Below, piece by piece: positions 27,850 through 37,431 of a stretch of DNA of 64,000 nucleotides. The DNA comes from an uncultured Deferribacteres bacterium. Its GTDB lineage: Bacteria; Zhuqueibacterota; JdFR-76; DREG01. Every line of letters begins with the position of its first letter. Positions within the stretch are counted from its first letter, which is position 1. Under the pieces are notes generated by a model. The model had not been told where the DNA came from and did not search any database. It worked only from the letters and a program-made list of their open reading frames with translations. Location of the stretch: positions 16,877 to 80,876 of the forward strand of contig CAJVYQ010000018.1 of the NCBI GenBank assembly GCA_913009825.1. Direction: 5' to 3'. The position numbers and the translations under genes are program-made.

Positions 27850-28305
27850 ATGGGGAAAACAGGTCGAAGAGAAGGGAGGGAATATACATTACGTGTTCTC
27901 TATGCGTTCGAGATGACTAAAAATCCGGTAGAGGACATTTTTCACGACAGTTTAATGGGGAGATTATCTGCGAAAAAGACAGAAAATTTTTCGTCCGAAT
28001 TAGTCCACTTGTGTGTCGAACACGAAAAAGAATTCGATAAAATAATTCGCTCAAAGGCGCTGAATTGGGAATTTCATAGAATTGCGATTTTAGACCGGAT
28101 TGTCCTGCGTATCGGAATTTGTGAATTAATTTATTTTCCGGATATCCCCCCGAAGGTTTCTATCAATGAGGCGATTGAAATAGCCAAAAAATACAGTACT
28201 GAAAAAAGTGGTCTATTTGTGAATGGAATTTTAGATGCTGTTCTACAGGATTTGAAAGATTCCGGAAAATTTCACAAAAGCGGACGTGGTTTAGTGAACG
28301 GTTAA
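27850..28305 (+). CDS. nusB: Transcription antitermination factor NusB
   Basis: NusB pairs with S10 (NusE) on boxA RNA for rRNA antitermination. The 151-aa protein shows the family pattern: RREGREYTLRVLYAFEMT at the N-terminus, the LNWEFHRIAILDRIVLRIGI helix, IPPKVSINEAIEIAKKYST and FVNGILDAVL at the C-terminus. The length is normal. A strong terminator follows. It is the first of a run of core housekeeping genes (secA, smg, topA, xer). Confidence 0.95.
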   Translation: MGKTGRREGREYTLRVLYAFEMTKNPVEDIFHDSLMGRLSAKKTENFSSELVHLCVEHEKEFDKIIRSKALNWEFHRIAILDRIVLRIGICELIYFPDIPPKVSINEAIEIAKKYSTEKSGLFVNGILDAVLQDLKDSGKFHKSGRGLVNG

Positions 28306-28328
28306 TCAGGAGACAAAAAACAAGACAG

Positions 28329-28362
28329 GCCGGAAACTTGAATGGTTTTCGGCTTTTTTTAT
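28329..28362 (+). terminator. Rho-independent terminator after nusB
   Basis: The stem GCCGGAAAC pairs with GTTTTCGGC (one G-T pair) over a 7-nt loop, followed by a run of seven or more T, 24 bp after the stop. Confidence 0.88.
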
Positions 28363-28463
28363 AGATAGTCATTCTGTTCCTGTCAAGCCGGCAACCGAAT
28401 TCCAAATTGTTGCATGGTATAAAAAATCGATATATATTGTATTGGTTTTTCTGAAAATTATTT

Positions 28464-28587
28464 GTAACTATTCAGGTATGCCGGTTTCCTGATGTGAGAT
28501 AATCCTTCGACTTTGCTCAGGCTGGCCTTGAAAGCCATGCTCAGCGGAGTCGAAGTGTGATTACAATGAGTATACTTGAATAGTTAC
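28464..28587. repeat. Family A inverted-repeat element
   Basis: The ends are GTAACTATTCAGG and CTTGAATAGTTAC. The interior has TTCGACTTTGCTCAGGC and GCCATGCTCAGCGGAGTC arms that pair partly. A solo family A end, GCTGAATAGTAAC at 28655-28667, lies between it and secA. Together they make up most of the 28306-28682 spacer. Confidence 0.82.
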
Positions 28588-28682
28588 AATCCTTTTTTTG
28601 CTTACATCGGTGGATAAAAAAACTGTTCGGTGTTTTTGTAGGAGGCAGGTGCAGGCTGAATAGTAACGATAGAGGTTAAATC

Positions 28683-31600
28683 ATGTTAGATGGCATTCTT
28701 ACAAAAGTTTTTGGCAGCAAATACGGTAGAGAAATTAAAAAGCTTCAACCTATCGTGGAACAAATCAATGAAAAATATGAAGAATATCAATCATGGAGTG
28801 ATGAAGAATTAAAAGCATTAACGCCCAAATTCCGGCGAAGAATTATTGAACGGATCAAACCGGTACAGGATGAAATTTCCGATATACAGCGCCAATTAGA
28901 AGAGAGCTTTGCCAAAGGAGAATCTGCAGAGAGCAGGGAAGAACTGCGGCTTCGGATTGAAAGTTTAGAGAAAGAAGAGAAAGAATTAACTTCGACTGTG
29001 TTGGATGAAATTTTACCGGAAGCATTCGCCGCAGTGAAAGATACCTGTCGGCGTTTGCTTGGAAAATCCTGGGACGTGGTAGGGCAAAAGGCAACCTGGG
29101 AAATGATTCCATACGATGTGCAATTGTTGGGCGCTGTTGTGCTTCAGCAGGGAAAAATTGCCGAAATGGCTACAGGCGAAGGAAAAACGCTGGTGGCAAC
29201 CATGCCGGTATACTTGAATGCATTGCCGGGAAAGGGAGCTCACCTTGTAACGGTAAATGATTATCTTGCCCGGCGTGATGCTGAATGGATGGGCGAAATT
29301 TATAACTTTTTGGGGCTGAGCTTCGCTTATATCACCAACGATATGGATCCCGCCGAACGAAAAGTGGCCTATGATGCGGATGTCACTTACGGAACTAACA
29401 ATGAATTCGGTTTTGATTACCTTCGTGACAATATGGCGGTAACCGTTGACGGTTTGGTGCAAAGGGGTCACTATTTTGCGATTGTTGATGAAGTGGACAG
29501 CGTTTTAATCGATGAGGCGAGAACCCCGCTGATCATCTCCGGCCCGGTGAGCCATTCAACTCATAAATATGATGAATTGCGGCCATTGGTGGATCGCCTG
29601 GTGAGAAATCAAACGATTCTGGTAAATAAAATTGTGGCGGAAGCGGAAAAACTGTTGGAAACAGATGAATATCAGGCGGGAATTAAGCTGCTGCAGGCAC
29701 AGCGCGGTGCGCCCAAGAATAAAAGATTGGCTAAATTACTGCAGGAGCAGGGCATCATCAAATTGATGCGCCGGGTAGAAAATGATTATATCCGCGATAA
29801 AAAAGTAAATGAACTGGATGAAGATCTGTATTATTCCATCGATGAGAAAAACCATACTTCCGATTTGACCGATAAAGGACGGTTGGCGCTTTCTCCCAAT
29901 GATGACGGCGGTATGTTTGTTATCCCTGACATCGATACCCTCCTCTCCGAACTGGAAGGGGACGAAAGTTTATCAAAGACAGAAAAACAGCGGAGGCGGG
30001 AAAAGATTTATAAGGAATATGGCGAAAAGAGCGAACGCGTTCATAATGTTTCCCAGTTGCTGAAAGCATATTCCCTGTTTGAAAAAGATGTGGAATATGT
30101 GGTTTCGGATAACAAGGTAATGATTGTCGACGAGTTTACCGGCAGACTAATGCCCGGCAGGCGATTCAGCGACGGTTTGCATCAGGCGCTCGAGGCAAAG
30201 GAAAACGTTAAAATTGAGCGGGAAACGCAAACGTTAGCGACCATTACACTGCAAAATTATTTCCGGATGTACAACAAGTTAGCAGGTATGACCGGAACGG
30301 CCGAAACCGAAGCCGGTGAATTTTGGGAAATATACAAGTTAGATGTCATCGTTGTTCCCACCAACCGGCCGGTACGCCGTATGGATTACAATGATCTGAT
30401 TTACAAAACGAGACGGGAAAAATACAATGCAGTGATCGATGAAATTGTGCGCATGCACGAAATAGGAAGACCGGTTTTGGTTGGCACGGTGACGGTGGAA
30501 GTTTCGGAAATTCTAAGCCGGATGTTAAAACGGCGCGGGATTCGCCACAACGTCTTGAATGCCAAATACCACCAACAAGAGGCGGAAATTGTGGCAAAAG
30601 CCGGTCAGCCGGGTATGGTTACCATCGCAACCAATATGGCGGGTCGTGGTACCGATATCAAACTTGGCGCCGGTGTGGTGCAGTGTAAGGAGGAGTGTTA
30701 TTTAATCGATAGAGAGAATGAAGCGCCGGAAAATGTGGATATCGATTTCTGTAAATCGGATATGCCGTGCGGTCTTCATATAATCGGAACGGAAAGACAT
30801 GAATCGAGACGAATCGATTTACAGTTACGGGGCCGTGCCGCCCGTCAGGGCGATCCGGGTTCATCGATATTTTATCTTTCCCTCGAGGATGATTTGATGC
30901 GTCTGTTTGCTCCGGAACGGATTGCCGGTGTGATGGATCGTTTGGGATTGAAGGAGGGAGAAGTCATTCAGCATTCCATGGTGACCCGATCCATCGAAAG
31001 GGCGCAAAAGAAAGTGGAAATGCAAAATTTCGGTATTCGAAAACATCTTCTGGAATACGATGATGTGATGAACAAGCAGCGTGAAAGTATTTACAAAAGA
31101 CGGAATTTTGCCCTGCGCGAACAAAATTTAAAAGATGAAATTACCACAATTATCCGCGATTTTGCGGAGGAGACTGTTCTCGATTATAGCGATGAAAAAG
31201 CTTATCCGGAGGAATGGGATTGGGACAATCTTCGGGAGCAATTTATGCGCGTTGCCTTTTTGGATATCGACGTGAAACCCGGCGAATACAATGATTTCAC
31301 GCAGGAAAGTTTGATCGAACATATTTACAAAAAGTCGATGGACCTGTATGAATGGCGGGAGAAAAATTTCGGTCCCGATGTGATGCGGCAGATCGAGCGC
31401 ATCGCTACCCTGCATATTATCGATGATCGCTGGAAAGAGCATCTTTATGAGATGGACCTGCTGAAAGAGGGTATCGGATTACGTGCCTACGGACAGAAAA
31501 ATCCGTTAATTGAATACAAGCAGGAAGGTTATAAAACATTTGTGGAGATGCTTGGCCGGGTGGACGAAGGAGTGCTTGAATTTGTCTTCAAGGCGCAACC

Positions 31601-31826
31601 GGCTTCGATGCAGGAGAGGAGAACTAATGTGGAGCAGGAAATGGAAACCGTCCATGCCTCTTCCGACGGAATGGCGTACCAATATTCCGGTGAAGGTGAT
31701 GAGGGCCCGGACCGGGCCGCAACCCAGACCAAACAAAAACCGATTCGCGTGGCACAAAAAGTTGGCAGGAATGATCCCTGTCCTTGTGGCAGCGGCAAGA
31801 AATATAAATATTGTCACGGCAGATAA
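28683..31826 (+). CDS. secA: Protein translocase ATPase SecA
   Basis: Motor of the Sec export pathway. The 1047-aa protein has Walker A MATGEGKT at residues 162-169, VTVNDYLARRDAEWM, the DEVD box (IVDEVDSVLIDEARTPL), the second nucleotide-binding domain with MAGRGTDIKLG, and GRAARQGDPGSS. It ends with the SecB/zinc-binding tail CPCGSGKKYKYCHG. It is longer than E. coli SecA (901 aa). The extra length lies in an N-terminal coiled-coil insertion around residues 60-105 and a Lys/Glu-rich insertion around 320-470, both known in the Bacteroidota/Chlorobiota-type SecA. It stands alone between family A elements. Confidence 0.97.
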   Translation: MLDGILTKVFGSKYGREIKKLQPIVEQINEKYEEYQSWSDEELKALTPKFRRRIIERIKPVQDEISDIQRQLEESFAKGESAESREELRLRIESLEKEEKELTSTVLDEILPEAFAAVKDTCRRLLGKSWDVVGQKATWEMIPYDVQLLGAVVLQQGKIAEMATGEGKTLVATMPVYLNALPGKGAHLVTVNDYLARRDAEWMGEIYNFLGLSFAYITNDMDPAERKVAYDADVTYGTNNEFGFDYLRDNMAVTVDGLVQRGHYFAIVDEVDSVLIDEARTPLIISGPVSHSTHKYDELRPLVDRLVRNQTILVNKIVAEAEKLLETDEYQAGIKLLQAQRGAPKNKRLAKLLQEQGIIKLMRRVENDYIRDKKVNELDEDLYYSIDEKNHTSDLTDKGRLALSPNDDGGMFVIPDIDTLLSELEGDESLSKTEKQRRREKIYKEYGEKSERVHNVSQLLKAYSLFEKDVEYVVSDNKVMIVDEFTGRLMPGRRFSDGLHQALEAKENVKIERETQTLATITLQNYFRMYNKLAGMTGTAETEAGEFWEIYKLDVIVVPTNRPVRRMDYNDLIYKTRREKYNAVIDEIVRMHEIGRPVLVGTVTVEVSEILSRMLKRRGIRHNVLNAKYHQQEAEIVAKAGQPGMVTIATNMAGRGTDIKLGAGVVQCKEECYLIDRENEAPENVDIDFCKSDMPCGLHIIGTERHESRRIDLQLRGRAARQGDPGSSIFYLSLEDDLMRLFAPERIAGVMDRLGLKEGEVIQHSMVTRSIERAQKKVEMQNFGIRKHLLEYDDVMNKQRESIYKRRNFALREQNLKDEITTIIRDFAEETVLDYSDEKAYPEEWDWDNLREQFMRVAFLDIDVKPGEYNDFTQESLIEHIYKKSMDLYEWREKNFGPDVMRQIERIATLHIIDDRWKEHLYEMDLLKEGIGLRAYGQKNPLIEYKQEGYKTFVEMLGRVDEGVLEFVFKAQPASMQERRTNVEQEMETVHASSDGMAYQYSGEGDEGPDRAATQTKQKPIRVAQKVGRNDPCPCGSGKKYKYCHGR

Positions 31827-31840
31827 AAGATAAAATATTG

Positions 31841-32016
31841 GTAACTACTCAGGTATGCACCATGAATTAACTGTAATCACGCTTCGACTCCCTGCCCGTA
31901 GCAGGCAGGCGTTCAGCATGGCTATTTATGCCGGCCCGAGCCTCTTCGTAAAGCTCGGGGTAAACTCAGTCGCAGGCTTCCTGCACATCAAACAATAAGC
32001 ATGCCTGAATAGTCAC
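31841..32016. repeat. Family A inverted-repeat element
   Basis: GTAACTACTCAGG begins 15 bp after the secA stop and CCTGAATAGTCAC ends the element. The interior matches the 6443-6620 copy (ATTAACTGTAATCACGCTTCG; GCACATCAAACAATA). It probably lies in the secA 3' untranslated region, and no separate terminator is visible before it. Confidence 0.82.
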
Positions 32017-32221
32017 ATCAAATATTACAGTTTTTTAATATTGTTTTAACTGATTTAAGAAACAAATGGTTAAACATCTGCCGTCTTTTCAGGACGTTTT
32101 CTGCAGGAAAAACGTTCTGAATTTGCTTGACAATAAGACGAATAATTATATATTGAAATCGTTGTGCGATTTTCCACGAAAAAAGGCGGCACAGTTAGTT
32201 AAAACGGAGGCGAGAAAGAGC

Positions 32222-32695
32222 ATGAACGAGCGTGTTGTGGAAATTTTAATTTATTTGATGTCGGAAATCCGTGAACACCAGGGTAATATGGAACAGATAA
32301 ATGGAATTTCCAAATATCTGAAAAAACAGGGCTACACGGAAAGCGAAATAAATACCGCCTTTTCCTGGTTGTTTGAACGAATCAAATCGGATACCGAGCA
32401 GCTCTACACATCGGAAAGTGCATCGTCGGCTCATTCCTATCGTGTGTTGCATGAGGTGGAGAAAATTGTCATCACACCGGCAGCCTACGGCTACATTTTA
32501 CAACTTCAACAATTGGAAATTATTGATATCAATGAGGTGGAACAGGTTATTGAACGGGCAATGATGTTGAGCGTGAGCAAAGTCGATGTGAATGATATCA
32601 AGTCGATAGTTGCTTCTTTGTTTTTTAATCTGGATGATGGTGATTATAATTATCTGGGTAAATCAATTTTGGATACGGATGGAATTATTCACTAG
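32222..32695 (+). CDS. smg: Smg/DUF494-family protein
   Basis: A 157-aa protein resembling Smg (DUF494), a small conserved protein often found near topA and dprA in Gram-negative genomes; its role is not established. Visible features are MNERVVEILIYLMSEIREHQ at the start, YLKKQGYTESEINTAFSWLFERI, HEVEKIVITPAAYGYILQL and VDVNDIKSIVASLFFN. All match the family pattern of helical repeats. The frame is open further upstream to 32066, but the family start and the GGAGGCGAG ribosome binding site favour 32222. It precedes topA by 23 bp. Confidence 0.82.
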   Translation: MNERVVEILIYLMSEIREHQGNMEQINGISKYLKKQGYTESEINTAFSWLFERIKSDTEQLYTSESASSAHSYRVLHEVEKIVITPAAYGYILQLQQLEIIDINEVEQVIERAMMLSVSKVDVNDIKSIVASLFFNLDDGDYNYLGKSILDTDGIIH

Positions 32696-32718
32696 ATTAA
32701 GAAAGAAATCGAGATAAT

Positions 32719-34962
32719 ATGGCGCAATTCCTCGTAGTCGTTGAGTCGGTCGCCAAAACCAAAACCATAAATAAAATTCTTGGTACAAACTATACGGTAA
32801 AGGCTTCAATTGGTCATGTCAAAGATTTGCCCAAGAAGCGTTTAGGGGTGGATATAGAAAAAGGATTTGAACCTGAGTATGTCGCAATTAGAGGAAAGGG
32901 GAGAACCCTGCAGGAATTGCGGAAAATAGCAGCTCAGAGCGATGAAGTTTTCATTGCTACCGATCCTGACCGGGAAGGTGAAGCGATCGCCTATCATTTA
33001 GCGGAAGAAATCCGGCCTAAAAATAAAAATATCAAAAGAGTACTGTTTAACGAAATAACCCCTTCTGCCGTTAAACAGGCAATTTCTCAACCCACTATTA
33101 TCAATCTGGGCAAGGTAGATGCCCAAAAAGCACGCCGTGTGATGGATAGATTGGTCGGTTACCAGATCAGTCCGATCCTTTGGAAAACCATCTGTAGTGG
33201 TTTAAGTGCCGGCCGGGTTCAATCGGTGGCTTTACGCTTGATTTGTGAGCGTGAAGATAAGGTGACATCCTTTGTTCCGGAAGAATATTGGTCTGTTACA
33301 GCCAAGTTGTGCGGCGACAGAACGGATCCGTTTCATGCAAAATTGGTGAAAATTCAAAAGAAAGATCCCAAGATTGAAAACGAATCGGCCGCCCAAATTT
33401 ATGTCGAAGACATCCGGAAAAAAGAATTTACCGTTGAAAAGATCAACACGAAAAATGTTAAACGGAACCCGTTTCCGCCATTTACCACCAGCACTCTCCA
33501 GCAGGACGCCGCCCGCCGGTTCGGTTTTTCAGCTTCCCGGATTATGTCCATAGCCCAGCAGTTATACGAAGGCATCGAGCTGGGTACCGGGGGAAGCGTC
33601 GGTTTGATTACTTACATGCGTACCGATTCCACCCGAATAGCCAACGATGCATTGCAAATGGCGAGAGTATACATTGCCGGCGCTTACGGTCAGCAGTACT
33701 TACCGGACAAACCGAGGATTTTCAAGAAAAAGGCCAAAATCCAGGATGCCCATGAAGCGATTCGCCCCACGTCTCTGAAATACGAGCCGAAACAGATTGC
33801 TAAATTCCTTACAAAAGACCAATTTAAAATCTATCAGTTAATCTGGAAACGCTTTGTTGCTTCTCAGATGGCTGCTGCCCTGTTCGAGCAGACGGCGATC
33901 GATATCAAAGCGGACGAATACCTCTTCAGAAAAACAGGTTCGGTAACCAAGTTTCGCGGCTTTCTGCAACTTTATGAAGAAATGCCGGATAAAAACAATA
34001 GCGATGAAAACGGTAATAAGGATGAACCGTTTCCCCGGGATCTTAAAGCCGGTGAATTGTTGAAACTGCTTGACCTGATTAAAAAACAACACTTTACTAC
34101 TCCCCCGCCCAGGTATAACGAAAGCACCCTGATTAAGGAATTGGATCAGTTGGGGATCGGGCGGCCGTCAACCTACGCTCAGATTATTACTACTTTACTG
34201 AACCGCACTTATGTGGAAAAACAGGAAAGAAGATTACATCCAACCGATTTGGGGTGCACGGTGAACAATCTTCTTGTTGCTAATTTCCCGGATATTTTTA
34301 ATGTGAAGTTTACAGCTCACATGGAAAACGAACTTGATTTGGTGGAAGCCGGTACAAAGACTTCCCATTCTGTTTTACAGGATTTTTACGATCCTTTCAG
34401 CCAGGCCATCGAGCAGGCGGATGCTAAAAAATCGGAGATAAAAAAATCACTGCAAAAATCAACCGGTGAAATCTGTCCGGAGTGTGGGAAAGGTCATCTT
34501 GTGGTCAAGTGGGGCCGCAATGGGAAATTCATGGCTTGCAGCAATTATCCCGATTGTCGTTTTACACGCCCTATCGATGAAGAAGAAACCAAAACAGATG
34601 AAAAATGTGAACTGTGTGGCGCGGAGATGATCATTAAAAATGGCCGCTTTGGACGGTTTTTAGCTTGTTCCGCTTACCCGAAATGTAAAAATACCAAGCC
34701 AATCTCCCTCCATATTCATTGTCCCAAGGATGGATGCGAAGGAACCATCGTAGAAAAACAATCGCGGCGTGGCAAGATATTCTACGGCTGCAGCAATTAT
34801 CCCCAATGCGATTTTGCCACTTGGAATAAACCGGTGGAGAAGGCCTGTCCTCAATGTGGTAATCCTTATATGGAATTGCGGAAGAGCAAAGCCAAAGGCG
34901 AGTTTCTCAAATGTCCGTCCTGTAAATTTGAAATGACCGGTGAAACCCTGGAACAGGATTAA
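32719..34962 (+). CDS. topA: DNA topoisomerase I (type IA)
   Basis: Relaxes negative supercoils. The 747-aa protein opens with the TOPRIM domain (FLVVESVAKTKTINKIL; DPDREGEAIAYHLAEEI with the metal-binding DxD). The active-site Tyr is in the TYMRTDSTRI motif (about residue 296), and HEAIRPTSL follows. The C-terminus carries four zinc ribbons of the form CPxCG ... CxxYPxC: CPECG, CELCG, CPKDGC and CPQCG. Three or four such ribbons are usual. The xer gene begins three bases after its stop, so the two are one transcript. Confidence 0.96.
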   Translation: MAQFLVVVESVAKTKTINKILGTNYTVKASIGHVKDLPKKRLGVDIEKGFEPEYVAIRGKGRTLQELRKIAAQSDEVFIATDPDREGEAIAYHLAEEIRPKNKNIKRVLFNEITPSAVKQAISQPTIINLGKVDAQKARRVMDRLVGYQISPILWKTICSGLSAGRVQSVALRLICEREDKVTSFVPEEYWSVTAKLCGDRTDPFHAKLVKIQKKDPKIENESAAQIYVEDIRKKEFTVEKINTKNVKRNPFPPFTTSTLQQDAARRFGFSASRIMSIAQQLYEGIELGTGGSVGLITYMRTDSTRIANDALQMARVYIAGAYGQQYLPDKPRIFKKKAKIQDAHEAIRPTSLKYEPKQIAKFLTKDQFKIYQLIWKRFVASQMAAALFEQTAIDIKADEYLFRKTGSVTKFRGFLQLYEEMPDKNNSDENGNKDEPFPRDLKAGELLKLLDLIKKQHFTTPPPRYNESTLIKELDQLGIGRPSTYAQIITTLLNRTYVEKQERRLHPTDLGCTVNNLLVANFPDIFNVKFTAHMENELDLVEAGTKTSHSVLQDFYDPFSQAIEQADAKKSEIKKSLQKSTGEICPECGKGHLVVKWGRNGKFMACSNYPDCRFTRPIDEEETKTDEKCELCGAEMIIKNGRFGRFLACSAYPKCKNTKPISLHIHCPKDGCEGTIVEKQSRRGKIFYGCSNYPQCDFATWNKPVEKACPQCGNPYMELRKSKAKGEFLKCPSCKFEMTGETLEQD

Positions 34963-34965
34963 CAC

Positions 34966-35865
34966 TTGGAAGAGTCGATCCCAAAATTTATAAAATTTCT
35001 CAAAGCTGAAAAGAACTACTCCGATTTCACAATTGTAGCTTATGAGCTGGATTTGTGCCAATTCCGGGAATATATTAACCGGGAATATAACAGAAGCTTA
35101 GCTTTGGATGAAATTACGAAACAGCAGATACGCGGTTTCATGTCCCATCTCGTTGCTGCCGGGCTTTCCAGAAACTCCATTGGCCGAAAATTAGCGGCGT
35201 TGCGTTCCTATTTTCGTTATCTGAACCGCATCGGCGAAATTTCTGCCAATCCGGCACAGCAAATCCAAACACCAAAATATAAGAAAAAATTGCCCGTATT
35301 TCTGAGTATTCAGCAAGCATTGCAAGTTTTGAATTTACCCGATTCAGATACGCCGGAAGGACTGCGCGACCGGGCTATTTTAGAGTTGTTTTATGGAACC
35401 GGCATTCGCCTGAGAGAGTTAACTAATTTAGATATCGAGGATATTGATTTTTACAGCGGCTTGATTAGAATTTTAGGTAAAGGCAGAAAAGAGAGAATGG
35501 TACCGTTGGGACCAAATGCAGCAAAAATTCTGAAAAAATATTTGAAAAACAGAAGCCATTTTTTTACGCATTCACAAGAACTGTACCGTGCCGCTTTATT
35601 TTTAGGAACCAGGGGGAAGCGTATTTCCCCCCGGCAGGTGCAACGCCGTGTGCAATATTTTCTCAGTAAAATTTCCGATGCAACATCACTCAGTCCCCAT
35701 GTTCTGCGTCATACTTTTGCTACCCATCTTTTGGATGCCGGCGCCGACCTGGAAGCAGTGAGAGAACTTTTGGGACATACAAGTTTATCGACCACGCAAA
35801 TCTACACGCATGTGAGTATGGAAAAGTTGAAAAGAATTTATAAACAAGCGCATCCGAGAGCATGA
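34966..35865 (+). CDS. Tyrosine recombinase XerC/XerD
   Basis: Chromosome-dimer resolution recombinase. The 299-aa length is typical. The N-terminal SAM-like domain (FIKFLKAEKNYSDFTIVAYE) is followed by the catalytic domain with YGTGIRLREL (first Arg), the Lys in LGKGRKERMVPL, HVLRHTFATHLLDAG (HxxR), LGHTSLSTTQIYTHV (His and the nucleophile Tyr). The start appears to be TTG, since no ATG lies in the conserved N-terminus. This is a housekeeping Xer, not an integron integrase: the extra integron-specific helix region is not seen. It is coupled to topA. Confidence 0.92.
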   Translation: MEESIPKFIKFLKAEKNYSDFTIVAYELDLCQFREYINREYNRSLALDEITKQQIRGFMSHLVAAGLSRNSIGRKLAALRSYFRYLNRIGEISANPAQQIQTPKYKKKLPVFLSIQQALQVLNLPDSDTPEGLRDRAILELFYGTGIRLRELTNLDIEDIDFYSGLIRILGKGRKERMVPLGPNAAKILKKYLKNRSHFFTHSQELYRAALFLGTRGKRISPRQVQRRVQYFLSKISDATSLSPHVLRHTFATHLLDAGADLEAVRELLGHTSLSTTQIYTHVSMEKLKRIYKQAHPRA

Positions 35866-36077
35866 TATTTTTAAATTATTTTGGATTGAATTGTTGTTCT
35901 TTGATAAAATGTACTCCGCAAGTTTGTCCTTGATCTGATGAAAATTTCGTTTGGAGAAATGGTAAAGAGTGTCCGGTACAGATTAATTAAAAAGATGTCG
36001 GAATAAATCATAGGACGGATTATCCGGGGAGAGTAATAGTCATGAAGTATTCATTCTAAAATCAGAAGGAGAAGGCT

Positions 36078-36428
36078 ATGCAAACAACATTCACGTCTCG
36101 GCACTTCAAGTCAACGGAAAACTTGAAAACTTATGCGCAAGATGAAGTCCAAAAGATGCAAAAGTTTTTTGACAGAATAGTTGAATGTGATATCATTTTG
36201 GTGAAGGAGAAAAAAAATAACCTGACTGCCGATATTTCGATGAAAGTATCCAACAGTGTGCTGAACGCAAAAGAGTCTTCTGATGATTTTTACAAATCGA
36301 TTGATCTTGCTGTAGAAAAATTAGAGAGACAGATAAAAAAATACAAAGGTAAGAATCACAACCATTCACATACAAAAATTAATGATGTTCTTCTGGAGAC
36401 GGAAAATGTAGAAGAAGAAAAAACATAA
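36078..36428 (+). CDS. hpf: Ribosome hibernation-promoting factor, short form
   Basis: Binds the 30S decoding region in stationary phase. The 116-aa protein has the S30AE/HPF pattern: TFTSRHFKSTENLKTYAQDE, a central strand ECDIILVKEKKNNLTADISM, and a C-terminal helix DFYKSIDLAVEKLERQIKKY followed by a charged tail. No C-terminal dimerisation domain is present, so this is the short form. AAGGAGAAGG precedes the ATG. It is two bases upstream of hprK, the same order as in many genomes where hpf, hprK and PTS genes form one regulatory operon. Confidence 0.93.
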   Translation: MQTTFTSRHFKSTENLKTYAQDEVQKMQKFFDRIVECDIILVKEKKNNLTADISMKVSNSVLNAKESSDDFYKSIDLAVEKLERQIKKYKGKNHNHSHTKINDVLLETENVEEEKT

Positions 36429-36430
36429 AA

Positions 36431-37420
36431 ATGAATCCGCTTACAGTCCAAAATCTGTACGATGATAATCGCCGGTCACTTAAGTTTGAAAATTTGACCG
36501 GCCATATAAATGATAAAAAAATTGTCAGCAGCGAAATCCACAGACCCGGTCTGGCACTTTCCGGGTTTGTGGATATTTTTACTTATGAAAAGATTCAGGT
36601 GCTTGGCAATACGGAAATAGCCTATCTGGATTCATTAAGTAAAAGAGAACGTTTAATTGCCATTCAACGCCTTGTTGAATTTGATATCCCCTGTATCATT
36701 ATCACAAATAAAAACAGTGTTTACAAAGAATTGCTTGATTTGGGGGAAAAGCGGGCGATTCCCATCTTTCGCACGCCCATGAATACCACTCAATTTGTGA
36801 GAAAAATCGGGGATTATCTGGATGAAAAATTTGCCCCGCTGATAACAAAACACGGCACGCTGGTTGATATTTACGGTATCGGTGTTTTGCTTGCCGGCCG
36901 GAGTGGCATCGGCAAAAGCGAAGTGGCGCTGGACCTAATTGAACGGGGTCACCGTCTGGTTGCCGATGATATGGTAATCATCAGCCGCAGGAGCGAAGAT
37001 GTGCTGATTGGCTCCGGCAATGAAGTTATCCGGCACTATATCGAAATCCGTGGTCTGGGTGTCATAGATATCAAAAGTATGTTTGGCATCCGGTCAATCC
37101 GGCAGCAGAAAAGAATTGAAGTGGAAGTCTTGCTGGAAGATTGGGATTCGAAAAAGGAATATGAACGATTGGGTATTAAGGAGAATTATACTGAAATTTT
37201 AGATGTAAAGATACCCCAGGTTCATTTGCAGATTTATCCCGGTAAAAATATCACAGTGATTGTTGAAACCATTGCTCTGAATACGCTGCTGAAAATTTTT
37301 GGTATTCATCCGGCTAAAGAGTTCGATAGACGGTTGCTGAGTAAATTACGCAATAAAAAGATAGAGAATAAAAAAACACAAGATCAATTAAAAGAATATC
37401 TGGAACACGACATGGAATAA
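36431..37420 (+). CDS. hprK: HPr kinase/phosphorylase
   Basis: Phosphorylates and dephosphorylates a Ser of HPr in response to energy and carbon state. The 329-aa protein has the N-terminal regulatory domain (LSKRERLIAIQRLVEFDIPCI) and the P-loop AGRSGIGKSEVALDLIERGH at about residues 155-174, followed by LVADD. The HprK signature RGLGVIDIKSMFGIRSIR follows. The length is normal. Within this operon it sits between hpf and a mannose-type EIIA. Neither HPr nor EI is in the window, so its substrate must be encoded elsewhere. Confidence 0.95.
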   Translation: MNPLTVQNLYDDNRRSLKFENLTGHINDKKIVSSEIHRPGLALSGFVDIFTYEKIQVLGNTEIAYLDSLSKRERLIAIQRLVEFDIPCIIITNKNSVYKELLDLGEKRAIPIFRTPMNTTQFVRKIGDYLDEKFAPLITKHGTLVDIYGIGVLLAGRSGIGKSEVALDLIERGHRLVADDMVIISRRSEDVLIGSGNEVIRHYIEIRGLGVIDIKSMFGIRSIRQQKRIEVEVLLEDWDSKKEYERLGIKENYTEILDVKIPQVHLQIYPGKNITVIVETIALNTLLKIFGIHPAKEFDRRLLSKLRNKKIENKKTQDQLKEYLEHDME

Positions 37421-37431
37421 AAGTTGGTGAA

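Noticed and set aside
34966..35865. The integron integrase
   Set aside because: This tyrosine recombinase is coupled to topA, has Xer length and lies about 17 kb on the wrong side of the array; it reads as a housekeeping Xer.
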